64,000 bases of DNA from VRUE01 sp963837695 (GCA_963837695.1 CAWINZ010000005.1:124001-188000); one strand, 5' to 3'; shown: positions 1 to 8,755, counted from the first letter of the stretch. Numbers and translations: made by a program. Notes: generated by a model not told the origin, from the sequence alone.

Positions 1-2
1 CC

Positions 3-191
3 GAATGCACCTGCGTCGCCGCGCTCGAGCGTAAGGAGAGCCGCGGCGCCCAGTACAGAACCGACTTCCCCGAGCGCAACGACGCCGAGTGGCTCAAACA
101 CATCGACCTGCAGCAGGGCGATGAGGAGCCGGAGATCTCATACTCAGAGGTAACGATCACCCAGTGGGAACCCGAAGAGAGGAAGTACTAG
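3..191 (+). CDS. sdhA: succinate dehydrogenase flavoprotein subunit, C-terminal end only
   Basis: This is the last 62 codons of an open frame that enters from the left edge and stops at TAG 189-191. The peptide contains ESRGAQYRTDFPERND followed by EWLKH, which matches the C-terminal helical domain of succinate dehydrogenase and fumarate reductase flavoproteins (family knowledge: ESRG-H-R-D-P-R-D). The FAD and substrate domains lie outside the window. It ends four bases before the sdhB start, so the two genes are surely co-transcribed. Partial; the start is not visible. Confidence 0.9.
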   Translation, partial: ECTCVAALERKESRGAQYRTDFPERNDAEWLKHIDLQQGDEEPEISYSEVTITQWEPEERKY

Positions 192-195
192 GACC

Positions 196-1329
196 ATGGC
201 CGAGTACACCTTGAAAGTCCGCCGCTACCTACCGGAGAGCGGCGAGGGGGCCTTCTGGGAGGAGTTCAAGGTCGACCTCGACCCCTCGCTCTCGGTCCTC
301 GACGGCATCCTCCAGGCAAAGGATCGCGACGACGGCTCGCTCTCGGTCCGCTGTTCCTGCCGGGCGGCGATCTGCGGCTCCTGCGGGATGAAGATCAACG
401 GCCAGTCCGGCCTCGGCTGCAAGACGCAGATCGGCGAGGCCCAGGAGCTCGCCGATAAGAAGGCGAGCGTCAGCGGCAACGGCGAGGGCACGCCGGCGAT
501 CGTCGTCGAGCCGATGGGGAACATGCCGGTGGTCAAGGATCTGATCACCGACATGGAGTCGACTCACTGGGAGAAGATCCGCCGGGTCACCCCGTGGCTC
601 CTTCCCCACGGCGAGGCGCCCGAGCGCGAGTACGTGGTCGAGCCCGAGTCGATGATCGACATCACCCAGTCGATGGCCTGCATCCAGTGCGGCGCCTGCG
701 TCTCCTCCTGCCTCTCGATGGAAGCCGACCCCGACTTCATCGGCCCCGCCGCCCTGGCCAAGGCCTACCGCTTCGTCGGCGACCCACGTGACGCCGAGAC
801 CAAGGAGCGCCTCCACGACCTGGCCGAGGACCCCCACGGGATCTACGACTGCACCCACTGCTTCAGCTGCATCGACGCCTGTCCGAAGGGCGTCGCGCCG
901 ATGGACCAGATCATGCGCCTGCGCCGCAAGGCCGGCGAGGAGGGAATCGACGACCCCCACAACGGCCACAACCACGAGATCGCCTTCACGAAGATCATCG
1001 AGAAGAAGGGCACGCTCGACGAGGCGCTGCTCCAGCAGGAGTCCTACGCTCCCGGGGTAAAGGGCAAGCTGAAACCCAGCAAGGGAGCAATCGAAGGCCT
1101 GGGCAAGTCGCTGCCCACGGTGCTGCGCGCGATCAAAAGCGGCAAGGCCCGCTCGCTGTCGAAGCTGATCCCCGGCGTCCACCCGAAGCTGCCCGGCGGC
1201 GCCCAGGACGACGTCAAGGCGATCTACAAGCACGCCGAGGAGCATCGCGAGGAATTCAACATCTACATCACGGGCGAGGAGGACGTCGAGCCCGAGCCCG
1301 ACGAGACCGAGACGGAGGAGAAGGTATGA
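196..1329 (+). CDS. sdhB: succinate dehydrogenase iron-sulfur subunit with long C-terminal extension
   Basis: This 377-residue protein passes electrons from the flavoprotein to quinone in the TCA cycle/respiratory complex II. The N-terminal ferredoxin domain has the [2Fe-2S] ligands in CSCRAAICGSCG and a later Cys in LGCKT. The C-terminal domain carries CIQCGACVSSC and then CTHCFSCIDACP. In the usual enzyme the last motif is CxxxxxCxxxCP and binds [3Fe-4S]; here an extra Cys gives CxxCxxCxxxCP, as in archaeal-type enzymes with a second [4Fe-4S]. The family is usually about 240 residues; about 100 extra residues follow the cluster domain and end in an acidic tail. ATG start at 196 directly after sdhA. 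The stop overlaps the next gene by four bases, so translation is coupled. Confidence 0.92.
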   Translation: MAEYTLKVRRYLPESGEGAFWEEFKVDLDPSLSVLDGILQAKDRDDGSLSVRCSCRAAICGSCGMKINGQSGLGCKTQIGEAQELADKKASVSGNGEGTPAIVVEPMGNMPVVKDLITDMESTHWEKIRRVTPWLLPHGEAPEREYVVEPESMIDITQSMACIQCGACVSSCLSMEADPDFIGPAALAKAYRFVGDPRDAETKERLHDLAEDPHGIYDCTHCFSCIDACPKGVAPMDQIMRLRRKAGEEGIDDPHNGHNHEIAFTKIIEKKGTLDEALLQQESYAPGVKGKLKPSKGAIEGLGKSLPTVLRAIKSGKARSLSKLIPGVHPKLPGGAQDDVKAIYKHAEEHREEFNIYITGEEDVEPEPDETETEEKV

Positions 1330-2222
1330 AGCTCGCCTACTGGCCAGGCTGCGTCTCGCGCGGCTTCACCTCCGAGCTGCACGGCTCGATGGCGTTCACG
1401 GCGGAGAAGCTCGGGATCGAGCTGGTCGAACTCGACCGCGCCAACTGCTGCGGCGCCGGCGTGATCGCCGAGCACAACCAGGAGCTCGCCGACACGCTCA
1501 ACGCGCGCACCTTCGCGCTCGCCCAACAGACCGGCCTGGCGATGATGAACATCTGCTCGACCTGCCAGGGGGCGCAGTCGGAGTGCCAACAACGACTCGA
1601 CGCCGATTCCTCCTACCGCGCCCACATCAACGAGGTGCTGAGCGGCCAGGGGCTCGCCTACGAGAAGGGCAAGGACGGCTTCACCAACAAAAACTTCCTC
1701 TGGCTGCTGGTCGAGGACTACGGGCTCGACAAGCTCGCCGAGAAGGTCGCGCGGCCGCTCTCCGGGCTGCGCGTCGGCCCCTTCTACGGTTGCTACGTCG
1801 TCCGCCCCAAGGAGCGGCTCGGCTACGACGAGTTCCCCGACCGCGACATCTACCTGGAGAAGGTGATCGAGGCGCTGGGGGGCGAGGTCGTCGAGTACGA
1901 CGGCGCCCGCAAATGCTGCGGCTTCCCGGTGATCACGATGAACAAAGAGACCTCGCTGCGCCAGGCCGGCACCCACGTCGGCGACGCGATCGACGCCAGC
2001 GCCGACTGCCTGGTCACGCCCTGCCCGCTCTGCCACCTCAACCTCGACATGCAGCAGCCCGACGCGGCCAAGGTCGTCAACCGCGACCTCGGCCTCGCCG
2101 TCCTGCACCTGCCCCAGCTCGTCGGCCTCGCCCTCGGCGGCGAGCCCAAGCAGCTCGGCATGAGCAAGCACATCGCCTCGACCGGCTGGGTCGAGGAGCG
2201 GCTCACCGGCGTGCCCGCCTGA
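1326..2222 (+). CDS. CCG-domain (HdrB-like) subunit of an archaeal-type succinate dehydrogenase
   Basis: This 298-residue protein has two cysteine-rich CCG repeats: YWPGC, then NCCGAG, then CSTCQ in the first half; FYGCY, then KCCGFP, then CPLCH in the second half. This is the domain of heterodisulfide reductase subunit B and of the SdhC/SdhE subunit of Sulfolobus-type complex II, where it replaces or supplements the haem-binding membrane anchor. It overlaps sdhB by four bases (ATGA), so a role in the same complex is likely. No transmembrane helices are visible, so the protein is probably a peripheral anchor or electron transfer subunit. A stand-alone disulfide or quinone reductase subunit is the main alternative. 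No cytochrome b subunit is seen downstream; one could lie upstream of the window. Confidence 0.85.
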   Translation: MKLAYWPGCVSRGFTSELHGSMAFTAEKLGIELVELDRANCCGAGVIAEHNQELADTLNARTFALAQQTGLAMMNICSTCQGAQSECQQRLDADSSYRAHINEVLSGQGLAYEKGKDGFTNKNFLWLLVEDYGLDKLAEKVARPLSGLRVGPFYGCYVVRPKERLGYDEFPDRDIYLEKVIEALGGEVVEYDGARKCCGFPVITMNKETSLRQAGTHVGDAIDASADCLVTPCPLCHLNLDMQQPDAAKVVNRDLGLAVLHLPQLVGLALGGEPKQLGMSKHIASTGWVEERLTGVPA

Positions 2223-2235
2223 ATCTCCTCGTTTC

Positions 2236-2293
2236 GCACCACAATAGGTGCATTAACTTGAATTAGGGGGCTAATGCTCTAAAATCGGTGCAT
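2236..2293 (+). promoter_or_regulatory. candidate hipBA promoter/operator
   Basis: The 72-base gap before the HTH gene is AT-rich against its surroundings. It has an inverted repeat GCACC-acaata-GGTGC (2236-2251), and GGTGCAT occurs twice (2247-2253 and 2287-2293), 40 bases apart. ATTA-gggggc-TAAT (2262-2275) lies between them. HipB-type antitoxins bind paired palindromes in their own promoter, so these are plausible autoregulatory sites. The second copy abuts the GTG start at 2295. Confidence 0.4.
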
Positions 2294-2294
2294 C

Positions 2295-2663
2295 GTGCCG
2301 ATTTCAGAGCAAGATGGTGACGAAGCGATCCTGGCGGAGCTCGGCGGTCGCCTGCGGGCGCTGCGACTGCGTCGCAACGTCAGCCAACAGGAACTCGCCG
2401 ACGAGGCCAGCGTCGGGCGAATGACGGTGCAGCGGCTGGAGCAGGGCGGCTCGGCCTCGCTGACCAGCGTGATCCGCCTGCTGCGCGCGCTCGGAGCGAC
2501 CGAGGGGCTCGAGCAGTTGATCCCCGCCCCCGCCCCGACCCCGATCGACGCCTTGGAGCGCGAAGGACGGCAGCGACAGCGGGCCCGCTCCACGCGGGCC
2601 GGGCGCGTGGAGTCGCGGGGCGCCTGGCGCTGGGGCGACGAACCGCCCGCGGGTGGCGCTTGA
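2295..2663 (+). CDS. hipB: HipB-like XRE-family antitoxin/regulator
   Basis: This 122-residue protein has an N-terminal helix-turn-helix of the Cro/CI type: RLRALRLRRNVSQQELAD, then VGRMTVQRLEQG, about residues 15-50. A Pro/Arg-rich tail follows that may contact the toxin or DNA. The GTG start at 2295 directly follows the operator-like repeats. Its stop overlaps the TTG start of the HipA homologue (TTGA), the standard antitoxin-first arrangement. By analogy it represses its own promoter and neutralises the kinase. Confidence 0.8.
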   Translation: MPISEQDGDEAILAELGGRLRALRLRRNVSQQELADEASVGRMTVQRLEQGGSASLTSVIRLLRALGATEGLEQLIPAPAPTPIDALEREGRQRQRARSTRAGRVESRGAWRWGDEPPAGGA

Positions 2664-3964
2664 GCACACTCGCCGAGGTGCGCCTCTGGGGCAGCCGGAT
2701 CGGCGCGCTCTCGCTGGCCGACGGCGAGCGCGCCGCCGGCTTCGAATACGACGAGGCGTTCGCCGCGAGCGGGATCGAGGTCGCGCCGCTGCTGATGCCG
2801 CTCGCCGCCTCGCGCGCCTACCGCTTCCCGGGTCTCGCGATCGAAAGCTTCGGCGGCCTGCCGGGGCTGCTCGCCGACTCGCTTCCGGACCGCTACGGAA
2901 ACGCCCTGATCGACGCCTGGCTGGCGACCCGCGGCCGCACGCCGGAGAGCTTCAACTCGGTCGAGCGTCTCTGTTACATCGGCAGGCGGGGCATGGGCGC
3001 GCTCGAGTTCAAGCCGGCGCGCGGCCCGCGACCAGCGAAGAGCCATGTCGTCGACGTCGAAGCCCTGGTCGAACTAGCCGCGGAGGTGATGGCCCGGCGA
3101 GAGGATCTGGCGGTCTCACTCGCCCGACCCGGCAAGCGCGAAGCGCTGCGCGAGATCCTCCGTGTCGGCAGCTCAGCCGGCGGCGCCCGGCCGAAGGCAC
3201 TGATCGCGCTCGACCCCGAGAGCGGCGAAGTGCGCTCCGGCCAGCTCGACGCCGAGCCTGGCTTCGAGCACTGGATCCTCAAGTTCGACGGCGTCGACGA
3301 CAAGAGCCGCGACCTCGGCGCGACCCGCGGCTACGGCGCGATCGAGCTGGCCTACTCGTGGATGGCGAGGCGGGCGGGGATCGAGATGAGCGAGTGCAGG
3401 CTGCTCGAGGAGGGCGACCGGCGCCACTTCATGACGCGGCGCTTCGACCGCACCGCGGACGGCGACAAGCTCCACATGCAGTCGCTGGCCGCGCTCGCCC
3501 ACCTCGACCTCAACCAGCCCGGCGCGAGCTCCTACGAGCAGGCCTTTCAGGTAATCCACCGCCTGGGCCTGAGCCACGACGCGACCGCGCAGCAGTTCCG
3601 CCGCATGGCCTTCAACGTCGTCGCCCGCAACCAGGACGACCACGTCAAGAACATCGCGTTTCTGATGGACCGGGCGGGCGAATGGTCACTCTCCCCCGCC
3701 TTCGACCTCGTCTACTCCTACAACCCGGCGGGTCGCTGGACCGCGCAGCACCAGATGTCGATCAACGGCAGGCTCGACCGCTTCACGGTTGCCGATCTGC
3801 GCGCCGCCGCCGAGCCGGCGCGGCTCAAGCGCGGCCAGGCGGAGCGCATCCTCGGTGAGGTTGTCGACGCCGTCAGAGCCTGGCCGGAGCTGGCGGCGGA
3901 GGCGGGCGTGGATGAGGAGAGGGCGGCCGAGATCGGCGCCACCCACCGACTCAGGCTGCGTTAG
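2660..3964 (+). CDS. hipA: HipA-like serine/threonine kinase toxin
   Basis: This 434-residue protein belongs to the HipA family, whose E. coli member phosphorylates glutamyl-tRNA synthetase and induces persistence. Visible landmarks are the N-terminal HipA domain (F-PGL-ADSLPDRYGN, about residues 60-80), the glycine-rich SSAGGARPK ATP loop (about 174-182), MTRRFDR (about 259), and the catalytic stretch NQDDHVKN (about 324-331) followed by PAFDL. These catalytic residues look intact, so the kinase is probably active. It starts at TTG 2660, coupled to hipB. Its target here is unknown. Confidence 0.85.
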   Translation: MSTLAEVRLWGSRIGALSLADGERAAGFEYDEAFAASGIEVAPLLMPLAASRAYRFPGLAIESFGGLPGLLADSLPDRYGNALIDAWLATRGRTPESFNSVERLCYIGRRGMGALEFKPARGPRPAKSHVVDVEALVELAAEVMARREDLAVSLARPGKREALREILRVGSSAGGARPKALIALDPESGEVRSGQLDAEPGFEHWILKFDGVDDKSRDLGATRGYGAIELAYSWMARRAGIEMSECRLLEEGDRRHFMTRRFDRTADGDKLHMQSLAALAHLDLNQPGASSYEQAFQVIHRLGLSHDATAQQFRRMAFNVVARNQDDHVKNIAFLMDRAGEWSLSPAFDLVYSYNPAGRWTAQHQMSINGRLDRFTVADLRAAAEPARLKRGQAERILGEVVDAVRAWPELAAEAGVDEERAAEIGATHRLRLR

Positions 3965-4028
3965 TGTTCGTCGCGGTGAGCCGGGAAGCCTGGTCGGCAA
4001 CACTCGTCGTCGATCCCGAAAGGCCTGA

Positions 4029-5300
4029 ATGGCAATCGCGGTAGCCACCTTCCTGATCGTCCTGGCAATCATCGCCAGCGAGAAGATGCACCGCACCAAC
4101 ATCGCCCTGCTGGGGGCGGCGGTGGTCGTCCTCTTCGTCGGCGACTTCTCCCAGGAGCAGGCGATCGAGGCGGTCGACTTCAACACGATCGGGCTGCTCG
4201 TCGGGATGATGATCCTCGTCTACCTGACCCAGCAGACCGGCGTCTATGACTTCGTCGCGATCCGCGCCGGGCAGATCTCGGGCGGGCGCTCGTTCGCGGT
4301 GACGATGAGCCTGGCGGCAACGACGGCAGTGCTCTCCGCCTTCCTCGACAACCTGACGACGATCCTCCTGATCGCGCCGATCACCTTCCTGCTCGCCGAC
4401 GCGCTCGACATCGAGGCGGTGCCGCTGCTGATCATCGAGGTGATCGCCTCCAACATCGGCGGCACCGCGACCCTGATCGGCGACCCGCCGAACATCATCA
4501 TCGCCGGCGCCACCGGGCTCAGCTTCAACGCCTTCATCGTCAACCTCGCCCCGGTCGTGATCGTCACCTTCGCCGCGGTGATCCCGCTGCTCTACCTCTT
4601 CTTCCGCAAACGACTCCAGGTCGAGGAGCGCAACCGCCAGGCGGTGATGGAGCTGAACGCGCGCGCCTCGATCCGCGACGCCGCCGAGCTGCGCCGCACC
4701 GGGCCGGTGCTGCTGCTCACCGTGCTCGCCTTCTTCGCCCACCAGGCGCTGCACATCGAGCCGGCGACGGTGGCGCTGGCGGGCGCGGCCGTGGGGCTGC
4801 TGGTGACGCGGATCGACCTCGAGGAGGCGCTCTCGCACATCGAGTGGACGACGCTCTTCTTCTTCATCGCGCTGTTCGTGATGGTCGGGGCGCTGGAGGC
4901 GACCGGGGCGATCGGGCACATCGCCGACGCGGTCAAGGACGTGACCGGTGGCGAGCGCACCGCCGAGCTGATCGGGATCACCTGGGTCGCCGCGCTCGGC
5001 TCGGCCGTGGTCGACAACATCCCCTTCACGACGGCGATGATTCCGGTGGTCAAGGATCTGCAGAGCGCCGCCGGGACGCAGGGCGACGACGCCTACTGGT
5101 GGGCGCTGGCGCTCGGCGCCTGCTTCGGCGGCAACGCGACGATGATCGCCGCCGCCGCCAACGTCGCCGCCGCCGGGATGGCCGAGCGGGCCGGCACCCC
5201 GATCGGCTTCGTCGCCTTCATCAAGGTCGGCCTGCCCGCCACGGTGCTCTCGATCGCGATCGCCACGGCCTACATCGCAATCCGCTACGTCGCCCTCTGA
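4029..5300 (+). CDS. ArsB/NhaD/SLC13-type ion transporter (PF03600-like)
   Basis: This 423-residue membrane protein has about 11 hydrophobic segments and two family signatures: ATLIGDPPNIIIAG in the first half and the pseudo-symmetric GGNATMIAAAANVAAAGMAERAG in the second. These half-repeats are typical of the ion transporter superfamily that includes arsenite pump ArsB, Na+/H+ antiporter NhaD and citrate or sulfate carriers. The substrate cannot be told from sequence. The arsenic genes are 15 kb away, so arsenite is not specially favoured. The CBS protein 26 bases downstream is likely co-transcribed and may regulate transport. Confidence 0.8.
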   Translation: MAIAVATFLIVLAIIASEKMHRTNIALLGAAVVVLFVGDFSQEQAIEAVDFNTIGLLVGMMILVYLTQQTGVYDFVAIRAGQISGGRSFAVTMSLAATTAVLSAFLDNLTTILLIAPITFLLADALDIEAVPLLIIEVIASNIGGTATLIGDPPNIIIAGATGLSFNAFIVNLAPVVIVTFAAVIPLLYLFFRKRLQVEERNRQAVMELNARASIRDAAELRRTGPVLLLTVLAFFAHQALHIEPATVALAGAAVGLLVTRIDLEEALSHIEWTTLFFFIALFVMVGALEATGAIGHIADAVKDVTGGERTAELIGITWVAALGSAVVDNIPFTTAMIPVVKDLQSAAGTQGDDAYWWALALGACFGGNATMIAAAANVAAAGMAERAGTPIGFVAFIKVGLPATVLSIAIATAYIAIRYVAL

Positions 5301-5326
5301 TGGACTTGGGAGACTGAGGAGGAACC

Positions 5327-5803
5327 ATGTCCGACTCGATCGTCAAGCAGACCCTGCGGGAGATAGAGCCGCTCGACGCCGACGAGCTGATCGGCCCGGC
5401 GGCGCGGCGGGTGATCGACCACGGCCTGCCGGCGCTGCCCGCGGTCGAGAAGGACGGCAGCTTCGCCGGGATCTTCGGCGAGCGCGAGTTCATGGCGGCG
5501 CTCTTCCCCGGCTACGTCGGTGAGCTGGCCTCGGCGGCGATGGTCTCACGCTCGGTCGACGAGACGATCGAGCGCCGCTCCAACTGCGCCGAGCAGCCGA
5601 TCCGCCGCTGGCTGACCACCGACCACGTACTGGTCGAGGACGACTACTCCGACACCCAGCTGGCCGAGCTCTTCCTCCACCACCGCGTCCTGATCGTCCC
5701 GATCGCAACCGGCGGCAGGGTGCACGCGATCGTCACCCGCCACGACTTCTTCTGCGAGCTGGTCAACCGCTTCGGTGTCCTGGCGGAGGATCTAGGCGAC
5801 TGA
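5327..5803 (+). CDS. CBS-domain pair protein
   Basis: This 158-residue protein has two CBS motifs: LIGPAARRVIDHGLPALPAVEKDGSFAGIFGEREF (about residues 24-58) and an HRVLIVPIATGGRVHAIVTRHDF-type unit near the C-terminus. CBS pairs bind adenosine nucleotides and act as regulatory modules. It lies directly behind the ion transporter with a good ribosome binding site (gaggagg before the ATG), which suggests it senses energy charge or a second messenger for that transporter. The stop codon TGA is the first three bases of repeat R1a. Confidence 0.75.
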   Translation: MSDSIVKQTLREIEPLDADELIGPAARRVIDHGLPALPAVEKDGSFAGIFGEREFMAALFPGYVGELASAAMVSRSVDETIERRSNCAEQPIRRWLTTDHVLVEDDYSDTQLAELFLHHRVLIVPIATGGRVHAIVTRHDFFCELVNRFGVLAEDLGD

Positions 5804-5898
5804 CGGCCCCAGAGGCCGCCATGCGGCGTCCTCGGTCACTCGCGTGCAGAGCACGCCACGTTCCCTGCGTCCTTGCCTGGCGGCCTCTGGGGCCGTCA
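5801..5898. repeat. palindromic element R1a (convergent gene end)
   Basis: There is a perfect 21-base inverted repeat, arms 5801-5821 and 5878-5898, with a 56-base interior. The outermost three bases of each arm are the stop codons of the two converging genes. Inside is a hairpin GCGTGC-AGA-GCACGC (5842-5856) flanked by the family boxes GCGGCGTCCTC and TTCCCTGCGTCCTT. The core is shared with copies at 14771, 24772 and 30415, while the arms are not. It could act as a bidirectional terminator, though no U-tract follows. Confidence 0.85.
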
Positions 5899-6902
5899 GC
5901 AAAGACCACGTTCAACCAACAACTCAGCCAGCTGGACGGTGTTCGTGGCGGCGCCCTTGCGCAGGTTGTCGGAGACGACCCAGAGGTCGAGGGCGCGCTC
6001 GTTGCCCGGGTCGCGGCGGATGCGGCCGACGAAGACGTCGTCGTGGCCCGCCGCCTCGGTGGCCATCGGGTAGCGCCCCGCGGCGGGTTCGTCGAGGACG
6101 GTCACGCCGGGCGCGGCGGCGAGCAGCTCGCGGGCGCGCTCGGGCTCGAGCGGCTCGCGGGTCTCGACGTTGACCGCCTCGGAGTGGCCGGTGACGACAG
6201 GCACGCGCACGCAGGTCGCGCTGACGCGGATAGCGGCGTCGCCGAGGATCTTGCGCGTCTCGTTGATCAGCTTGCGCTCCTCGTCGGTGTGATCGTCCCC
6301 CTCGGCGAAGCTGCCGGCCTGGGGCAGGGCGTTGAAGGCGATCTGGTGCGGGTACACGGAGGCGACCGGGTCGCCGCCGTCGAGCACCGCGCGGGACTGC
6401 CCGCGCAGCTCGTCGATCGCCGCCTTGCCGGTGCCGGACACCGCCTGGTAGGTCGAGATCACAAGCCGCTCGATACCGGCAGCGTCGTAGAGCGGCTTCA
6501 GCGCGACGACCATCTGCATCGTCGAGCAGTTCGGGTTGGCGACGATCCCCTTGTGGGCGGAGAGGTCGTCGGGGTTGACCTCGGCGACGACCAGCGGCAC
6601 GTCGTCGTGCATGCGCCAGTAGCTCGTGTTGTCGACGACCACGGCGCCGGCCTCGACCAGCTTCGGCGTCCACTCGGCGCTGACCGCGCCGCCGGCTGAG
6701 GAGAGGACGACGTCGAGCCCCTGGATCGAATCCTCGCTGAGCACGCGAACCTCGAGCTCCCCTCCCCCCACTCGATCGCCTTGCCGGCCGAGCGCTCCGA
6801 CGCGAAGGGGACCACCTCGGTCGCCGGGAATTCGCGATCGGCAAGCAGGCCGAGAATCGTCGTCCCGACCAGGCCGGTGGCCCCGACTACGCCGACCCTC
6901 AT
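5896..6902 (-). CDS. asd: aspartate-semialdehyde dehydrogenase, split by a frameshift
   Basis: It reduces aspartyl phosphate to aspartate semialdehyde for Lys/Met/Thr and diaminopimelate synthesis. The N-terminal part (6902 down to about 6765) reads MRVGVVGATGLVGTTIL, the NADP-binding loop. The rest is in another frame and has SSAGGAVS, then NPNCSTMQM with the catalytic Cys, then HQIAFNALPQ. The switch falls at a GGGGGG run (C run at 6764-6769 on the plus strand) followed by GGGG, and restoring the frame needs one extra base. A homopolymer sequencing error is most likely because the gene is normally essential and the remainder is perfectly conserved. A real mutation or programmed slippage is possible. 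It overlaps lysC by four bases. Confidence 0.88.
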
Positions 6903-8194
6903 GCGACAGTCGGGCGGTGGTCGGCCCCCATCGGATCCTCGGCTTTGACCGCATCCGCGCCGAGCTCGAAGGCCTGGTGCAGCGCCCGGACCGCATCGGG
7001 GACGCGGTCGGCGGAGATGACGCAGGAGATCTTGATCGGCGAGGTGGAGATCATCTCGATGTTGATCCCCTCGCCGCCGAGCACCGCGAAGACCTTGGCG
7101 GCGACGCCGGGATGGGAGCGCATGCCTGCGCCGACGATCGAGACCTTGCCGATGCGCTCTTCGCTGCGCACGCCCTGGCTGACCTCGAGGCCAGCCACGG
7201 TGTCGGTCGCCGCGGTCAGGTCGGAGCGGTCGACGGTGAAGGAGAGGTCGGCGAGCGCGTCGTCGCCGGCCGGCTCGTTCTGGATGATCACGTCGACGTT
7301 TATCCCGGCCTCGGCCAGCGAGCTGAAGATCCGACCGGCCACTCCCGGTTCGTCGCGGACGCCGGTCAGCGTCACCCGCGCCTCGCCGTCGGAGTGGGTC
7401 ACTGCGGTTACGAAAGGTTGCTCCACGCTCTGCTGCTCACTTTCCTCTTCGCTGACCACGAGGGTACCGGGGCCGTCCTCGAAGCTGCTGCGGCAGTGGA
7501 TGCGCACGCCGTTGTTGCGCGCGTACTCGACCGAGCGCAGTTGCAGCACCTTGGCGCCCGAGGCCGACATCTCGAGCATCTCCTCATATGAGGCGAACGG
7601 CAGCTTGCGCGCGTCGGGGACTATGCGCGGGTCGGCGCTGAAGACGCCGGCGACGTCGGTGTAGATCTCGCAGACGCTCGCGTCGAGCGCCGCCGCGAGG
7701 GCGACGGCGGTCGTGTCCGATCCACCCCTGCCAAGCGTCGTCACGTCCTGGCTGTCGGTGGAGACGCCCTGGAAGCCGGCGACGAGGACGATCCGATCCC
7801 CCTCGAGCGTCTCGCGGATGCGCTCGGCGCGCACGTCGATGATCTTCGCCCGGGTATGGGAGGAATCGGTGACGATGCCGGCCTGGGAGCCGGTCAGCGA
7901 GATCGCCTCGTGGCCCATGTCGTGGATCGCCATCGCGCAGAGCGCGCAGGAGATCCGCTCGCCGGTCGAGAGCAGCATGTCCATCTCACGCGCCACCGGC
8001 CGCGCCGAGATCTCCAGCGCCTGCGCGACCAGCTCGTCGGTCGTCTTGCCCCGCGCCGAGAGCACCGCGACGACCCGGTTGCCGGCCTCGCGGGCGGCGA
8101 CGATCCGCCGCGCCGCGCGCTTGATCTGCTCGGCGCCGGCGACGGAGGTGCCGCCGAACTTCATCACCACTATGTCCGAATTCGCTCCGTTCAT
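6899..8194 (-). CDS. lysC: aspartate kinase
   Basis: This 431-residue enzyme phosphorylates aspartate, the first step of the aspartate family pathway. The N-terminal kinase domain starts with VMKFGGTSVAGAEQIKRAA. TDPRIVPDARKLPFASYEEMLEMSASGAKVL-type sequence marks the aspartate and ATP sites (here VFSADPRIVPDARK, about residues 180-195). Two ACT regulatory domains follow (about 270-420), usually the site of Lys/Thr feedback. The ATG start at 8194 gives the conserved N-terminus. The stop/start overlap with asd makes a lysC-asd operon, the common actinobacterial arrangement. Confidence 0.93.
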   Translation of the reverse strand: MNGANSDIVVMKFGGTSVAGAEQIKRAARRIVAAREAGNRVVAVLSARGKTTDELVAQALEISARPVAREMDMLLSTGERISCALCAMAIHDMGHEAISLTGSQAGIVTDSSHTRAKIIDVRAERIRETLEGDRIVLVAGFQGVSTDSQDVTTLGRGGSDTTAVALAAALDASVCEIYTDVAGVFSADPRIVPDARKLPFASYEEMLEMSASGAKVLQLRSVEYARNNGVRIHCRSSFEDGPGTLVVSEEESEQQSVEQPFVTAVTHSDGEARVTLTGVRDEPGVAGRIFSSLAEAGINVDVIIQNEPAGDDALADLSFTVDRSDLTAATDTVAGLEVSQGVRSEERIGKVSIVGAGMRSHPGVAAKVFAVLGGEGINIEMISTSPIKISCVISADRVPDAVRALHQAFELGADAVKAEDPMGADHRPTVA

Positions 8195-8367
8195 GGAACG
8201 TCTGAGGATAGTCGCGTCGGTGGCGCCGACGCCCAGTTCGACCCCGAGGTCGTCGCGGCGCTGATCGCTGAGCTGGGTTGAGCCGCGCCTCGGTTGTTAT
8301 CCAAATCTTCTCAACTTCGACACAGAGAATTCACCGTTTCGGGGCGGCGTTGGGCGACAGTCCCCGC

Positions 8368-8715
8368 ATGCTGGTAGAACCGCCGGCGCCGGAATCGCCC
8401 GAGGCGGCGTTCCGGATCGCAAATCTCGAGGTGAGGCCCGCCGAGCTGCAGGTCCTGGTCGACGATCGCCGCGCCGGGTTCACGGTGCGCGAGTTCGAGC
8501 TCTTCTTTCTGCTCTCGCGGCGAATCGACAGCGTCGTCCAGCGCCCCGAGATCTACACCGCGATGTGGGGCGGCGAGATGCCGCGCCGCAACCGCTCCGT
8601 CGACGTGCTGGTGCGCAAGGTGCGAGCCAAGCTGGAAGTGACAGCGCCGGACTGGCGCTACGTCCACACCCACTTCGGCATCGGCTACCGCTTCATGCCC
8701 GAACGGGTTCGCTGA
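8368..8715 (+). CDS. OmpR-type winged-helix protein without receiver domain
   Basis: This 115-residue protein is nearly all one winged helix of the OmpR/PhoB C-terminal type: FTVREFELFFLLSRRIDSVVQRPEIYTAMWG, then RSVDVLVRKVRAKLE, ending HTHFGIGYRFMPE. No phospho-acceptor domain precedes it. The frame is open further upstream to 8278, but that part lacks conservation cues, so I place the start at ATG 8368. It could be a stand-alone DNA-binding regulator. The target is unknown; it lies between lysC and the padR-mmpL pair. Confidence 0.75.
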   Translation: MLVEPPAPESPEAAFRIANLEVRPAELQVLVDDRRAGFTVREFELFFLLSRRIDSVVQRPEIYTAMWGGEMPRRNRSVDVLVRKVRAKLEVTAPDWRYVHTHFGIGYRFMPERVR

Positions 8716-8755
8716 GGCGGACGCCGCCAGGCCTTAAGTGCGCTAGGTCACACTT

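Noticed and set aside
5821..6699. Long plus-strand frame opposite asd
   Set aside because: It is the antisense shadow of asd, rich in Arg/Gly/Val, with no recognisable motif; asd residues are conserved on the other strand.
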